A stretch of DNA of 64,000 nt from Halomonas elongata (GCF_029081005.1 NZ_JAJQTQ010000002.1:62001-126000), one strand, 5' to 3'; positions 17,641 to 25,841 are shown, numbered from the stretch's first letter. The notes: generated by a model from the sequence alone, not told the origin. Translations and numbers: made by a program.

Positions 17641-18543
17641 CTAGTCTGGGTCGGCTTGGTCGAAGTTTTCCCAAACAGCCAGGTCCTCTGGGTCAATGGG
17701 GAAGCTGGAAGTCCTTATTTCCCTCCAGTATTGAATAAACCCTTCGGTCTTCATCTTTATCTTTGAAATGCCCTGCCTGGAAGTGTCTAGCTTCCGGGCT
17801 ATCTCTGATTGCGAGCACCCCTCTATTAGCAGATCCATCACAGTAATATCCTTGTCCCGTATGTGAAGCCGGGTCATCCTGTAGGCGACCCATCGTGAAT
17901 GCTGGCGTTGTTCAAAATCCGTGATGTTGAAGTAATAGCCTGTCCTGGTGATGGTGCGAAGGTTGTCATAGAAGGCATCCCTGTTGTTGTGGTCGGTCCT
18001 GTACATTGAATCAGGGTTTCGTGGATCATGGTCTGCGCAGAATCTCTCGGTTTTAAGGCTGAATTCATCCCCTTCGTAGAGTTCCTGGTGAGCTTGGCTT
18101 CTTTTCCAACAAAGTTCACAAAAGGGTGGTCTGCCACCCTTCCTATAATATGGTGCTCTTGCTTTAGAGAAGTAATATGAAGATATCTTCATAGGCCGCC
18201 GGCCATGGCAGAATGAGATCGCATTTCTAATTATGTCGATGTCAGCGGCCCGTAGGTGGTTGTTATATTCCTTGAATCTTGAAGTTATATATAAGTCGGC
18301 CTCTGCGAGGCTGGATCTTTTGCAGAAAGCCGAAAACCGCTCCCCATGGAAGAAATCTTCTGCTCCATTGGCGTTAAGCAATAATTCCAGCGGCTGGTCG
18401 AAGTGATCACCTAGAAGTGACCAGATAGACCAGCGCCTGGAACCAGTGGTGTATGACTCCGTGACATTGTCACGAAATCCCTGGAGAGCTCCCTTGAGCT
18501 CCTCCGAGCAGCCGTCGACCGGGTCCAACTCTTCCAGCTCCAT
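17641..18543 (-). CDS. unknown protein with zinc-knuckle-like cysteines and a C-terminal HTH
   Basis: 300-residue cytoplasmic protein, convergent with the preceding gene. A C-x2-C at 142-145 and C-x2-H at 169-172 could bind one zinc, and the segment 240-265 (GCSQSEIARKLDTSRQGISK) reads as a helix-turn-helix, like a sigma-region-4 or resolvase-type DNA-binding unit. Rich in Tyr, Phe and Asn and A+T-rich in codon use, unlike the host chromosome. It is transcribed towards the integrase from the same gap as the AlpA-like gene, so it may be a regulator of the element. No known family is claimed. Confidence 0.72.
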   Translation of the reverse strand: MELEELDPVDGCSEELKGALQGFRDNVTESYTTGSRRWSIWSLLGDHFDQPLELLLNANGAEDFFHGERFSAFCKRSSLAEADLYITSRFKEYNNHLRAADIDIIRNAISFCHGRRPMKISSYYFSKARAPYYRKGGRPPFCELCWKRSQAHQELYEGDEFSLKTERFCADHDPRNPDSMYRTDHNNRDAFYDNLRTITRTGYYFNITDFEQRQHSRWVAYRMTRLHIRDKDITVMDLLIEGCSQSEIARKLDTSRQGISKIKMKTEGFIQYWREIRTSSFPIDPEDLAVWENFDQADPD

Positions 18544-18664
18544 ATACCACCCCCTGCGGATGTTTTACTGCACCTTGTCAACCAAATTTACATATATTGT
18601 TCCTTTCATTCAAGTGTCTTGGGGCTAGATTACGCAAACACCCACAAGAGATGGAGTTTGAAAA

Positions 18665-18895
18665 ATGGAAGATCCCAAGGCTGCTATTGAGCGTTCTCTT
18701 ATGGACAAGTATGGCCCTTTAATCAGCTTGGTGCAGTTGGCAGAACTTCTGCACCGGAGTCCGAATGGCCTACGTGTTTCGATGAATCAGTCAAATGGCT
18801 ACGGGAATGAAATCAGGAGGGCGCGGGTAAGAATCGGGCGCAGGGTGTATTTCCGCACACCACAAATTGCTGAGTTCATCGCTACAGGCGAGTGA
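18665..18895 (+). CDS. small AlpA/excisionase-like DNA-binding protein
   Basis: 76 residues: a short helical N-terminus, then a winged-helix-like segment (SLVQLAELLHRSPNGLR at about 21-37 and RVRIGRRVYFRTPQIAEFI) as in MerR-like AlpA or excisionase proteins. Divergent from the unknown HTH gene and 4 bp before the initiator-like gene, so it heads the right-hand operon. Role as directionality factor or activator is inferred from place and fold. Confidence 0.7.
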   Translation: MEDPKAAIERSLMDKYGPLISLVQLAELLHRSPNGLRVSMNQSNGYGNEIRRARVRIGRRVYFRTPQIAEFIATGE

Positions 18896-18899
18896 TCCC

Positions 18900-19697
18900 A
18901 TGAGTTACCACGCTCTCGAATGGGCCGTAGAAATGAATATGACACCCGCAGATAAAGTGGTTTTGTTGGTTTTAGCCTGGCATGCCAACTTTGAAAACGT
19001 TGGCTTTCCAAGCGTGAGAACCATTGCCGAGGAAACTGGCTACTCAACGCGAACGATCAGAAGGGCAATTAAAAGATTTATAGATCAAGGACTTATGGAG
19101 ACAAGATCGACGTATGGGGTGCGTGGTAGGCAGACAGTGAATGAATATCGCCTCTTTGTGGGCCAGGCCCCTGTCTGCTTGTTACCTCTCGGGGTGACAA
19201 CAGGGTGTCAAGGGGAGGGTGACACGGGTGTCACCCCTAGGGGTGACATAACTGTGTCACCCCTTGAACTGACAGAGGAAGTAAAAAAGGAAGTAAGGGA
19301 CGGGGCTGTGGATAACTCCGGTGGTGAGGCAGGCATGTGGCGTCGCCGAGCAGAGCTGTGGCCCAAGACTCCTGCATCGCTTCGTCGGGGCGAGCGCGCT
19401 TCCGTGGTTCGGTTGCTGGATGAGGTGCCCAGGGATGATGCCGCTCTGCTGATTGACGAATTGCACGGTGCATTAAGGGCGAAGGCAATTACTGGCTCAC
19501 CTGTCAGGTGGTTTGAAGGACTTTTGCGAAAATACCGTCAAGATAATTTTAGAGTGCATTATGCCTACTTTGAATTTTCGAACTCCAAAGGGAAAAGGTT
19601 GGATAAGCCGACGTCTCATCCCGTGGAAGGGAGGGAAGGTTTTTTGAGAGTTAAAAAGCAACTGTTGTCTAGAAGGGGTGAGGTAAATGGAGAATAA
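18900..19697 (+). CDS. replication-initiator-like helix-turn-helix protein
   Basis: 265 residues. Residues about 16-88 form a helix-turn-helix domain of the HTH_36/phage replication O type (TPADKVVLLVLAWHANFENV, FPSVRTIAEETGYSTRTIRR, then a wing). Residues about 98-122 are a low-complexity linker whose DNA carries iteron-like dyads, and about 135-265 form a second helical domain (SPVRWFEGLLRKYRQDNF). This matches the architecture of lambda O, which binds origin iterons inside its own gene. Start ATG at 18900 follows AGGCGAG; the gene overlaps the next by 11 bp. Function as an initiator is inferred. Confidence 0.7.
   Translation: MSYHALEWAVEMNMTPADKVVLLVLAWHANFENVGFPSVRTIAEETGYSTRTIRRAIKRFIDQGLMETRSTYGVRGRQTVNEYRLFVGQAPVCLLPLGVTTGCQGEGDTGVTPRGDITVSPLELTEEVKKEVRDGAVDNSGGEAGMWRRRAELWPKTPASLRRGERASVVRLLDEVPRDDAALLIDELHGALRAKAITGSPVRWFEGLLRKYRQDNFRVHYAYFEFSNSKGKRLDKPTSHPVEGREGFLRVKKQLLSRRGEVNGE
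19191..19263. repeat. iteron-like GGGTGACA dyads inside the initiator-like gene
   Basis: Six GGTGACA/TGTCACC units in 73 bp. Two perfect dyads have 9-bp arms: 19217-19225 with 19228-19236 (GGGTGACAC, 2-bp spacer) and 19240-19248 with 19255-19263 (GGGGTGACA, 6-bp spacer). A weaker third dyad lies at 19192-19210. They occupy the linker-coding part of the gene, the place where lambda-type origins sit. Confidence 0.75.
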
Positions 19698-20172
19698 AGA
19701 AACTGGGGGTTTAGAAAACTGGGCTGATTATGATGATGCGCCAGAGCTTGGTGATGAATGGCTAGAAGGGGCACACCACTATCGAGGTAAGGTTATGACA
19801 AAGAAAGGACGCGGCCATCCACCTCTTGATAATCCTGATGAGGCTCTGAGTGTGGTGATTAGTGGCGGCCCTCGTTATGAAGACGAGCTTGTCGATCATG
19901 GGATTCCAGCGCTTTTGAAATTGATAAGTGTGGCTCAAGGGCATAGCGGGCAGTCTCATCACCTTCGTAGGTTACTTCTTGGCGTTTATAACGGCTATGA
20001 GTGGCCATTCGAGTTGCAGCGTCTTCGAGCATTAGACAGGGATCTTCAAGTTGACAGTCTGTTGGTTGTTGCGCTTGCCACTTTCAGCCCCTATGAAGTG
20101 CATACGCTTGTGAAAGATGGGGACTCAGTGATGAAGGCGTTTTGGCTGCGTGAAAGTGAGCAAGGTGAGTGA
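19687..20172 (+). CDS. DUF7673-like hypothetical protein
   Basis: 161 residues; overlaps the initiator-like gene by 11 bp, so the two are coupled. The segment IPALLKLISVAQGHSGQSHHLRRLLLG (about residues 73-99) resembles the DUF7673 family often found on plasmids and integrative elements. No catalytic motif or membrane segment is seen. Function unknown; family link is from memory of the motif and unverified. Confidence 0.7.
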   Translation: MENKETGGLENWADYDDAPELGDEWLEGAHHYRGKVMTKKGRGHPPLDNPDEALSVVISGGPRYEDELVDHGIPALLKLISVAQGHSGQSHHLRRLLLGVYNGYEWPFELQRLRALDRDLQVDSLLVVALATFSPYEVHTLVKDGDSVMKAFWLRESEQGE

Positions 20173-20420
20173 GCCACCAACTGCTAGGAACCGGGGACTC
20201 CACCGGCAAAGGCGGGCTGCATCGTTTGGGACCTTCCCTCTGCGGCTTGTGAGGGGGTGTAGGGCGAAATAAAGAGCCAGGCAGGGGGTGGGCATAGGGT
20301 CGCTAGTAAAAATCCCTCAGAGGGGCCTGTGAGGCGATTTGATGCAAGCAAGTCTTCTCGCGTGGCGTTCGAAAAGCTGCGAAGCGCTAGCAGTGTGGGG
20401 ATTGCAGCGAAGCCGGACAG
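20173..20420. other. non-coding gap before the repeat region
   Basis: No credible gene. Only a weak CCCT/AGGG mini-hairpin near 20311 is seen. It leads into the phased repeats and palindrome that follow. Confidence 0.5.
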
Positions 20421-20520
20421 CATTTTAGTTCATTTTGAGTGATTTTATTTCATTTTAATTCATTCTAGTTCATTTGCATGCTCTGAGCCCGAAATGAACC
20501 AAAGTGAAGCAAAATGTGTG
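20421..20520. repeat. 10-bp-phased CATTTTAGTT repeats with an inverted set
   Basis: From 20421 to 20480 six consecutive decamers follow the pattern CATTTTAGTT (with up to four changes each). After a 10-bp spacer, 20491-20515 holds two and a half copies in the opposite orientation (AAATGAACCA, AAGTGAAGCA, AAATG). One repeat per helical turn would place all sites on one face of the DNA. Candidate origin, centromere-like or operator array. Confidence 0.7.
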
Positions 20521-20539
20521 ATGAGCCAATGGCAGGATG

Positions 20540-20581
20540 TGCATTGTACAGGTACGCCGCATGCGGCTACTGTACAATGCA
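20540..20581. repeat. 42-bp palindrome with nested core
   Basis: Perfect 12-bp arms TGCATTGTACAG and CTGTACAATGCA enclose an inner palindrome GCCGCATGCGGC at 20556-20567. It could extrude as a cruciform or form a strong hairpin. It lies between the DUF7673-like gene and the end of the convergent restriction gene, so it could also act as a bidirectional terminator, though no T run is present. Confidence 0.7.
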
Positions 20582-20674
20582 AGCTGCTTACTCGCCCGTT
20601 GGGCTCAACGCTGTCCTGCTCTGCGAGGCTGAGCGGCTACCGCCTTACCAATACACCACCTGTCCCATACATGT

Positions 20675-23206
20675 TCATGAGCGCCAAGCCATGCGGGGGA
20701 TCTCGAAGGTGGATTCTTCTTCGAGTCTGCCACTGAGATTTCTTAGAAACTTGTAATTGGACTCTCCACGGCGGCGGCCCACCATGTACACACGGCCATA
20801 ATCAAGATGCTCGGCTGCTGCCTTTTCAGCTTCCTTGCCCGCACCCCATAGATGTGCACCTTTGATTTCTAGCAATGCGACCTGGTCCGGGGTTTCCCGA
20901 CCTTCGAGAGCGACGATGAAGTCGGGGAAAAAACCATCTCCCTCATCCCAACGATACAGGCCCAGGGCATCAGCTCTATGAGCGCCGACAGGGTTGCGGT
21001 GCCACCATAATACTCGCGTATCTTGGTCCAGAAGCTGCGCTACACGTCGCTCGTCCTCGTTCATGCCGATTGGAAAAACGCCATAAACGCTGCGCTCGGC
21101 TGTCTCCAGTGGAACTTCGCTTTCTAGTACAGGCGGGATCGACACTTCGATATCGTGAACCTGGTCCAGCCGTGCCCTGCGACAGGCTTCGCGTAACAAT
21201 GTTGGGTGGCTAATCAGCACTCGATCGAGTTGTTGTTCTAGAATTTCTTCGTCCTCCGGCGGCATGGCGCCACTAGCTTCGATTGCGTGCCTAAAGCGAT
21301 CAAGTAGTCGCTCACGAATTTCACGCTCGTTTACGCCTTCTAGCCTTAATACGACCTGCCGCGCCTTTTCGGCGATTGCCGCTACCGATAGTTGGGCCCA
21401 TACATCGCTACCGTCCTCAGCGATATGGTCACTTTTGAAGATATCGGTTTCACCCCGGCGTACTTGGGTGCGTACGCGTTCCCGGCTAGCCAACACTTGA
21501 GCGGTAAAATCTACGAATTCGACCAGGCGGATTTCTAAATCGAGCGGCGCGGGAGGCAAGCGCTCACCACGAAGTACGGCAGGAACATCCTTCCGCCGTG
21601 GATATTGACGATTTGATTCTTGCACCGACAGGGTCAATCCAGCTAATGACTGCTTTTGATTGCCTTCAAGAGGTGGTTTCTTTTCGCCCTGTCGATGCTG
21701 CTCAGCCTGAGTCAATGCGGCTTGACCGAATTCCAGCATCCCCTGCCAGGATTTATCTGTACCAGGCGGGTTGTTGCTATCGGATTGCTGCTCGTCAGCG
21801 CTGTCGTCGGCGTCTTCCCGGGTGATGTTACCATCTGGATTTATCGACAGCGCGAAAGACTCTCCGGTACGCGTAAGCTGCACGCAGCGCTGAGTTCCGC
21901 TATAAGTGATAGTCGTAGAAGTACCCACTTCCGGTGCCTGAGTGCGCAAGCTGTTGATCTGTGCACCAGCGCTCAGCAAGCCTTCCTGTGATTCGGCGTT
22001 GGCTAGGAACACATAGCCATAGCCGAGAGCTTCTGGAAGGTCATCGCGCCCTTGCAACAGTGCATGTACGCGCATGAGTCGGCCTACCACCTGCACTCCG
22101 AAGGAGGGATCGCGCGCGCCACGCAGCGCCGCGAGAGTGAAAGCACGAGGCGCATCGAAACCTAACGCTACTGCCATTTTGAAGATCAGCACTTCAACCT
22201 TTGGATCATTGGCCAGCGATATCAAATCGGCGTCGGGCTCGTCACTGGTATGGATACGTATCGCATCTTCGGCGAAGCCTAGATTATCGATTAGATGGCG
22301 CCTTGCGGTTTCCTGTGCAGCCTTGCCATTGGGTACTTGTACCAGCATGAGCGGTGTCAGATTCGTGCCGCTGTTGGCTAGCATCTTTTTGATTAGCCGA
22401 TGTGTCTCTGTACATTCGCGCAACGCCAATTGCTCGAAGTCGATCAACTGTTCAGTGTCGTCGTCTTTGGCAAGGAAGCGCACTACACGCACGCCCCGTT
22501 TAAGTAGCCCGGCATTGACCGCATCGATGCGTGCCACTGAGGCCCAATCAGCCTCATCGCCCAGGCGATAACCGGTATCACGTTGGAAAGGAGCGATATC
22601 GGTATCGCGTGGGGTCGCTGTCATTAGTAGCGCATAGTCGGGTTTCAGCACGTCACGAAAGAAAACCTGTGCCTGACGTGCGCGCTGGAAACCGTGGTGT
22701 GCTTCGTCAACAACGCAGCCGATACGAACACCCTGTTGCCGAGCTAACTCGATCAACGCATCGACGGACAGGCCAGTATCGCTGGTGTTGCGCGCACGGC
22801 GCCCAGAGGCATTGCTGGTCGCTACGGCACTCCAGGTTGTGACGAACACCCCACCTTCGTTGGCGAGATCCGGTCGACGATCGGATATCAAGTCAAGCAC
22901 GCGTAAATTTGGCGCCTGCGCATGTAGAGTTTTGCGGGCCTGTTCGACTAGGCCAGCAAAGGGGGCGAACCAGAACCAGAGAACCTGCTCCTGCGATGAG
23001 AATCGCGCCATTGCTTCGATGGCGATAGCAGTCTTGCCGGACCCTGTTGGTGCCTGTAGGACCACCGCCGCATCTTGTTCGCGTACGGTTTTTAGCTCGG
23101 CTTCGCTGGCATTACTGAGATGCCGATATTGTTCCGCCAAATTATTGAAGCGAGCAACCAGTCCATCGCAGAGCGTTTCCTGGAATGGCTTGAGAACGAG
23201 CGGCAT
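20675..23206 (-). CDS. res: type III restriction enzyme-like helicase-nuclease (Res)
   Basis: 843-residue DEAD/DEAH-box superfamily 2 translocase with a C-terminal nuclease. Walker A APTGSGKT near 52-59, DEAH box (VVDEAHH) near 168, TATPR near 199 and a late helicase segment VVGRLMRVHALL. The C-terminus has a PD-(D/E)xK nuclease motif: Pro761-Asp762, then Glu780-Ile-Lys782 (LLEIKG). Its ATG overlaps the stop of the methyltransferase gene by 1 bp, as expected for a Mod-Res operon. Type III Res cuts DNA after collision of two complexes; the assignment to type III rests on domain order and partner. Confidence 0.85.
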   Translation of the reverse strand: MPLVLKPFQETLCDGLVARFNNLAEQYRHLSNASEAELKTVREQDAAVVLQAPTGSGKTAIAIEAMARFSSQEQVLWFWFAPFAGLVEQARKTLHAQAPNLRVLDLISDRRPDLANEGGVFVTTWSAVATSNASGRRARNTSDTGLSVDALIELARQQGVRIGCVVDEAHHGFQRARQAQVFFRDVLKPDYALLMTATPRDTDIAPFQRDTGYRLGDEADWASVARIDAVNAGLLKRGVRVVRFLAKDDDTEQLIDFEQLALRECTETHRLIKKMLANSGTNLTPLMLVQVPNGKAAQETARRHLIDNLGFAEDAIRIHTSDEPDADLISLANDPKVEVLIFKMAVALGFDAPRAFTLAALRGARDPSFGVQVVGRLMRVHALLQGRDDLPEALGYGYVFLANAESQEGLLSAGAQINSLRTQAPEVGTSTTITYSGTQRCVQLTRTGESFALSINPDGNITREDADDSADEQQSDSNNPPGTDKSWQGMLEFGQAALTQAEQHRQGEKKPPLEGNQKQSLAGLTLSVQESNRQYPRRKDVPAVLRGERLPPAPLDLEIRLVEFVDFTAQVLASRERVRTQVRRGETDIFKSDHIAEDGSDVWAQLSVAAIAEKARQVVLRLEGVNEREIRERLLDRFRHAIEASGAMPPEDEEILEQQLDRVLISHPTLLREACRRARLDQVHDIEVSIPPVLESEVPLETAERSVYGVFPIGMNEDERRVAQLLDQDTRVLWWHRNPVGAHRADALGLYRWDEGDGFFPDFIVALEGRETPDQVALLEIKGAHLWGAGKEAEKAAAEHLDYGRVYMVGRRRGESNYKFLRNLSGRLEEESTFEIPRMAWRS

Positions 23207-24843
23207 TATCGCTTCCTTTTGCTGAAACGGGCTTGTAAGGCATCGGGGATTCGTGGCCAGTCGAGTGATGGTGCCTGCGCCTCGAAGCGCTCGGGCGACC
23301 AGCTATAAACTCGTCCACGGATTGGCTCGGCCTTATCCAGCCAAGCCTGTAGACGCTCGATGCTGTCTGTTTTCTGATCCGCCAAATAGGCAACCCAGCC
23401 ATCATGGGCTTCGATGGCTTGAAAACCGTAGTCCCCCCAAGGCTGAAGAGGCGCTTCATGCAGCAATTGCAGGGCATACCAAACTTCACCGTGAGCGATT
23501 TTTGTCGGCAGCCGGTGCATTGGCACTTGGCGGGTACGCAGATAGGCAAAGCTGCCACCCAATCCCTCGATATCTTCGCCCTTGGCATTGGTATAGCCGC
23601 CCATAATCCGTCGTACCCGCTCGGCGCAAACATCGCGGCACAGGTTCTTTCCTGGCGCTTCTTCGGTGGCTTCGCTATTGCTTACCAGAATAAAGCGACG
23701 TTCGCCGTTGTCTTCGGCGTTTAGCTTTGCGACAGCTTGTGCCGTTGTGCCCGATCCAGCGAAGAAGTCCAGCACGATATCGCCAGGGTTACAAGCGATT
23801 CGCAAGATGCGTTCCATCAGTTGGACGGGCTTCGGAGTAGAGAATACATCTTGCGACGTGTGGAATTTGAGCACATCCAAAAGCTGTTTTTTGGCATCCT
23901 GCGTATGACCGACCTCTTGGTAGGTCCAGAGGGTTTGCGGGACAACGCCCTGTTTCGTCTCGGAGAGAAAACGCTTTACGGCCGGAACGTTGTTGCCATC
24001 TTTGCCCCACCAGATACGTCCATCCGCATCCATTTCTTTGAGTTTTTTTTCTGAAACTCGCCAATACATTCCTGATGGAGGGGCAGGTATAACGCGGCCA
24101 GATGGACAGGTGATTGAGTAAGTACCTGAGCCATAATAATTACGCGCAGAAAGATCACCAGCTTTCCACGGGCCACGTGGATCATTATCTGGATTTTTAT
24201 AAGCTTTATTCTGGGCGGCATTCCTGGGCAAAGAGTTTGGCTGCCACTTGGAACGCTCCTTCGCATAGACCAATATGTATTCATGGTCGTCAGAAAAATG
24301 CTGGGCCGAGTTTTTGGGTGAGTAAACTTTTTGCCAGATTACATTGGCTAAAAAGTTTCCTTCCCCAAAAATCCGATCCATCAACATGCCAAGCCGAAAC
24401 AACTCGTTATCGTCGATGCTGACAAAGATAACGCCATTTTCCGCCAATAGCTCTTTCGCAAGCAATAGGCGTTGATGCATAAACTCTAGCCACAGTGAAT
24501 GGCGAAAGCGGTGTGTTTTATCGATAAAATGGTCGTTGTAAACAAAGTCCTTGTTGCCGGTGTTGTAAGGGGGATCGATGTAGATGCAACGGATTCGTCC
24601 GGCATGAGTCATGCGAAGGGCACGAAGGGCATCATAGTTATCACCTTCGATAATAAGGTTATTCCAAGGCGACTCGCCATGAGAGAGCGAGGCATCTAGG
24701 CTCAAACCGACGAAATCATCGTTGATCGCCCGATCGGCCTCTATCTCGTCACGCTCCCACACCAGTCCTAGCTGGCGTCCACGGTCGCGCTGCTCCAGCA
24801 AACGGATCAGCGTTTCGCGATCTAGCCCTTCGTACTTGCTCAT
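23206..24843 (-). CDS. mod: site-specific DNA methyltransferase (type III Mod-like)
   Basis: 545-residue beta-class amino-methyltransferase: catalytic DPPY at 90-93 comes before the S-adenosylmethionine motif FAGSGTT near 360, the order seen in type III Mod proteins. An intervening target-recognition region (about 150-330) is present. ATG at 24843 has AAGGA 5 nt upstream; a GTG six codons earlier is less likely. Methylates adenine (or cytosine) in a site that cannot be predicted and guides the Res partner. Confidence 0.88.
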   Translation of the reverse strand: MSKYEGLDRETLIRLLEQRDRGRQLGLVWERDEIEADRAINDDFVGLSLDASLSHGESPWNNLIIEGDNYDALRALRMTHAGRIRCIYIDPPYNTGNKDFVYNDHFIDKTHRFRHSLWLEFMHQRLLLAKELLAENGVIFVSIDDNELFRLGMLMDRIFGEGNFLANVIWQKVYSPKNSAQHFSDDHEYILVYAKERSKWQPNSLPRNAAQNKAYKNPDNDPRGPWKAGDLSARNYYGSGTYSITCPSGRVIPAPPSGMYWRVSEKKLKEMDADGRIWWGKDGNNVPAVKRFLSETKQGVVPQTLWTYQEVGHTQDAKKQLLDVLKFHTSQDVFSTPKPVQLMERILRIACNPGDIVLDFFAGSGTTAQAVAKLNAEDNGERRFILVSNSEATEEAPGKNLCRDVCAERVRRIMGGYTNAKGEDIEGLGGSFAYLRTRQVPMHRLPTKIAHGEVWYALQLLHEAPLQPWGDYGFQAIEAHDGWVAYLADQKTDSIERLQAWLDKAEPIRGRVYSWSPERFEAQAPSLDWPRIPDALQARFSKRKR

Positions 24844-24948
24844 CAGTTCCTTATGCTCCACTGGCGAGCACAGGTCTCCCTGCCCTCGAAGCCTCTATTA
24901 CGTTCGGCATGATACCTATCGCCATGCATGGGTGCATTCGCTAGGCTT

Positions 24949-24978
24949 TATGCTATCATTGATGTCATTGAAAGCATA
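24949..24978. promoter_or_regulatory. inverted repeat before the antitoxin gene (candidate operator)
   Basis: TATGCT at 24949-24954 and AGCATA at 24973-24978, centred just ahead of the antitoxin ATG at 24992. Ribbon-helix-helix antitoxins usually autorepress from such dyads. Confidence 0.5.
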
Positions 24979-24991
24979 TGGTGAGGCTGTC

Positions 24992-25234
24992 ATGGCATCG
25001 ATTACAATTCGTAATTTGGACGAACAGTTAAAGGCTCAGCTTCGCATGGAGGCGGCTAGGCATGGCCACTCGATGGAAGAGGAGGTTCGGATCATCCTGC
25101 GCAATGCGCTGAACCGACCTCAAACAAAGGGGTTGGGGACTCGCATACGCGAACGCTTCGCAGGGGAGGGTGGCATTGAGATCGAACTGCCGCCCAGGTG
25201 TGATAAGCCTCGTGAGCCGGGGTTCGGCTCATGA
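24992..25234 (+). CDS. FitA/VapB-type antitoxin
   Basis: 80 residues. A ribbon-helix-helix DNA-binding N-terminus (MASITIRNLDEQLKAQLRM then HGHSMEEEVRIILRNAL) of the FitA/Phd-like class, and a C-terminal tail (about 48-80) that would block the toxin active site. Its stop overlaps the toxin ATG by 4 bp. A longer frame upstream covers the divergent mod gene and was discarded. Expected to repress its own operon and neutralise the PIN toxin. Confidence 0.88.
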   Translation: MASITIRNLDEQLKAQLRMEAARHGHSMEEEVRIILRNALNRPQTKGLGTRIRERFAGEGGIEIELPPRCDKPREPGFGS

Positions 25235-25653
25235 TTGTTCTTGATACCAATGTGCTGTCAGAGCTTATGAAGCCTGTGCCTGACGCTCGGGTTGTCGACT
25301 GGCTGGACAGGCAGGATGCTATTTCCGTGACAATTTCCGCTATTACAGTCGCTGAAATTCTCTATGGCATCGAGCGCCTGCCCGACGGTAGGCGCAAACG
25401 TGGTTTCGCAGCCATAGCGGCGGCAATGTTTGAGGAAGATTTCTCTGGCCGCATACTATCGTTCGATAGCGGGGCTGCGATTCACTACGCAGAGCAGGTC
25501 GCTGCCAGCGAGAGTGCAGGAAGGCAGGTTCACATGGCCGATGCCCAAATTGCTGCTATCTGCATCCAGCATGGAGCGGTGTTGGCGACACGCAATATAA
25601 AGGATTTCGAGACGTTGAGCGTCGAGACGACCAATCCTTGGGAAATGGGCTGA
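25231..25653 (+). CDS. FitB/VapC-type PIN-domain toxin
   Basis: 140-residue PIN-domain ribonuclease. Acidic active-site residues are visible: Asp5 in VLDTNVLSELM, a Glu in TVAEILYGIERL near 43 and Asp in HMADAQIAAI near 104. Family knowledge: VapC/FitB toxins cleave tRNA or rRNA when the antitoxin is lost. Here it sits at the attR end, so it probably stabilises the element in the host. Confidence 0.9.
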   Translation: MIVLDTNVLSELMKPVPDARVVDWLDRQDAISVTISAITVAEILYGIERLPDGRRKRGFAAIAAAMFEEDFSGRILSFDSGAAIHYAEQVAASESAGRQVHMADAQIAAICIQHGAVLATRNIKDFETLSVETTNPWEMG

Positions 25654-25656
25654 TAT

Positions 25657-25677
25657 CGGTACACTGACGGTACAGTG
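25657..25677 (+). repeat. tandem GGTACA(C/G)T repeats near attR (candidate integrase arm sites)
   Basis: Two octamers GGTACACT and GGTACAGT 11 bp apart, matching the pair at 16093-16113 near attL in sequence, spacing and orientation. Confidence 0.55.
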
Positions 25678-25795
25678 GTTGGTTCGGGCGGGTTACGCTA
25701 ACTTTCGCTAAGCTGCTGATATTCCTATTCTTTAATCCTTGTTAGGTTGCGGTAGATTTCGTAGAATTTTTAGTATCTTATTGATTTAAAAGCCA

Positions 25796-25841
25796 ACTCA
25801 TAATCCCTTGGTCGGCGGTTCGAGTCCGCCTGGGCCCGCCA
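25796..25841 (+). repeat. attR (displaced tRNA 3' half)
   Basis: 46-bp copy of the tRNA 3' half, identical to attL for the first 19 bp. The T stem differs at two base pairs, and both partners changed (GCTGG/CCAGC in attL, GGCGG/CCGCC here), so the stem still pairs. The acceptor strand TGGGCCC and terminal CCA are kept, with a changed discriminator base. Confidence 0.88.
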
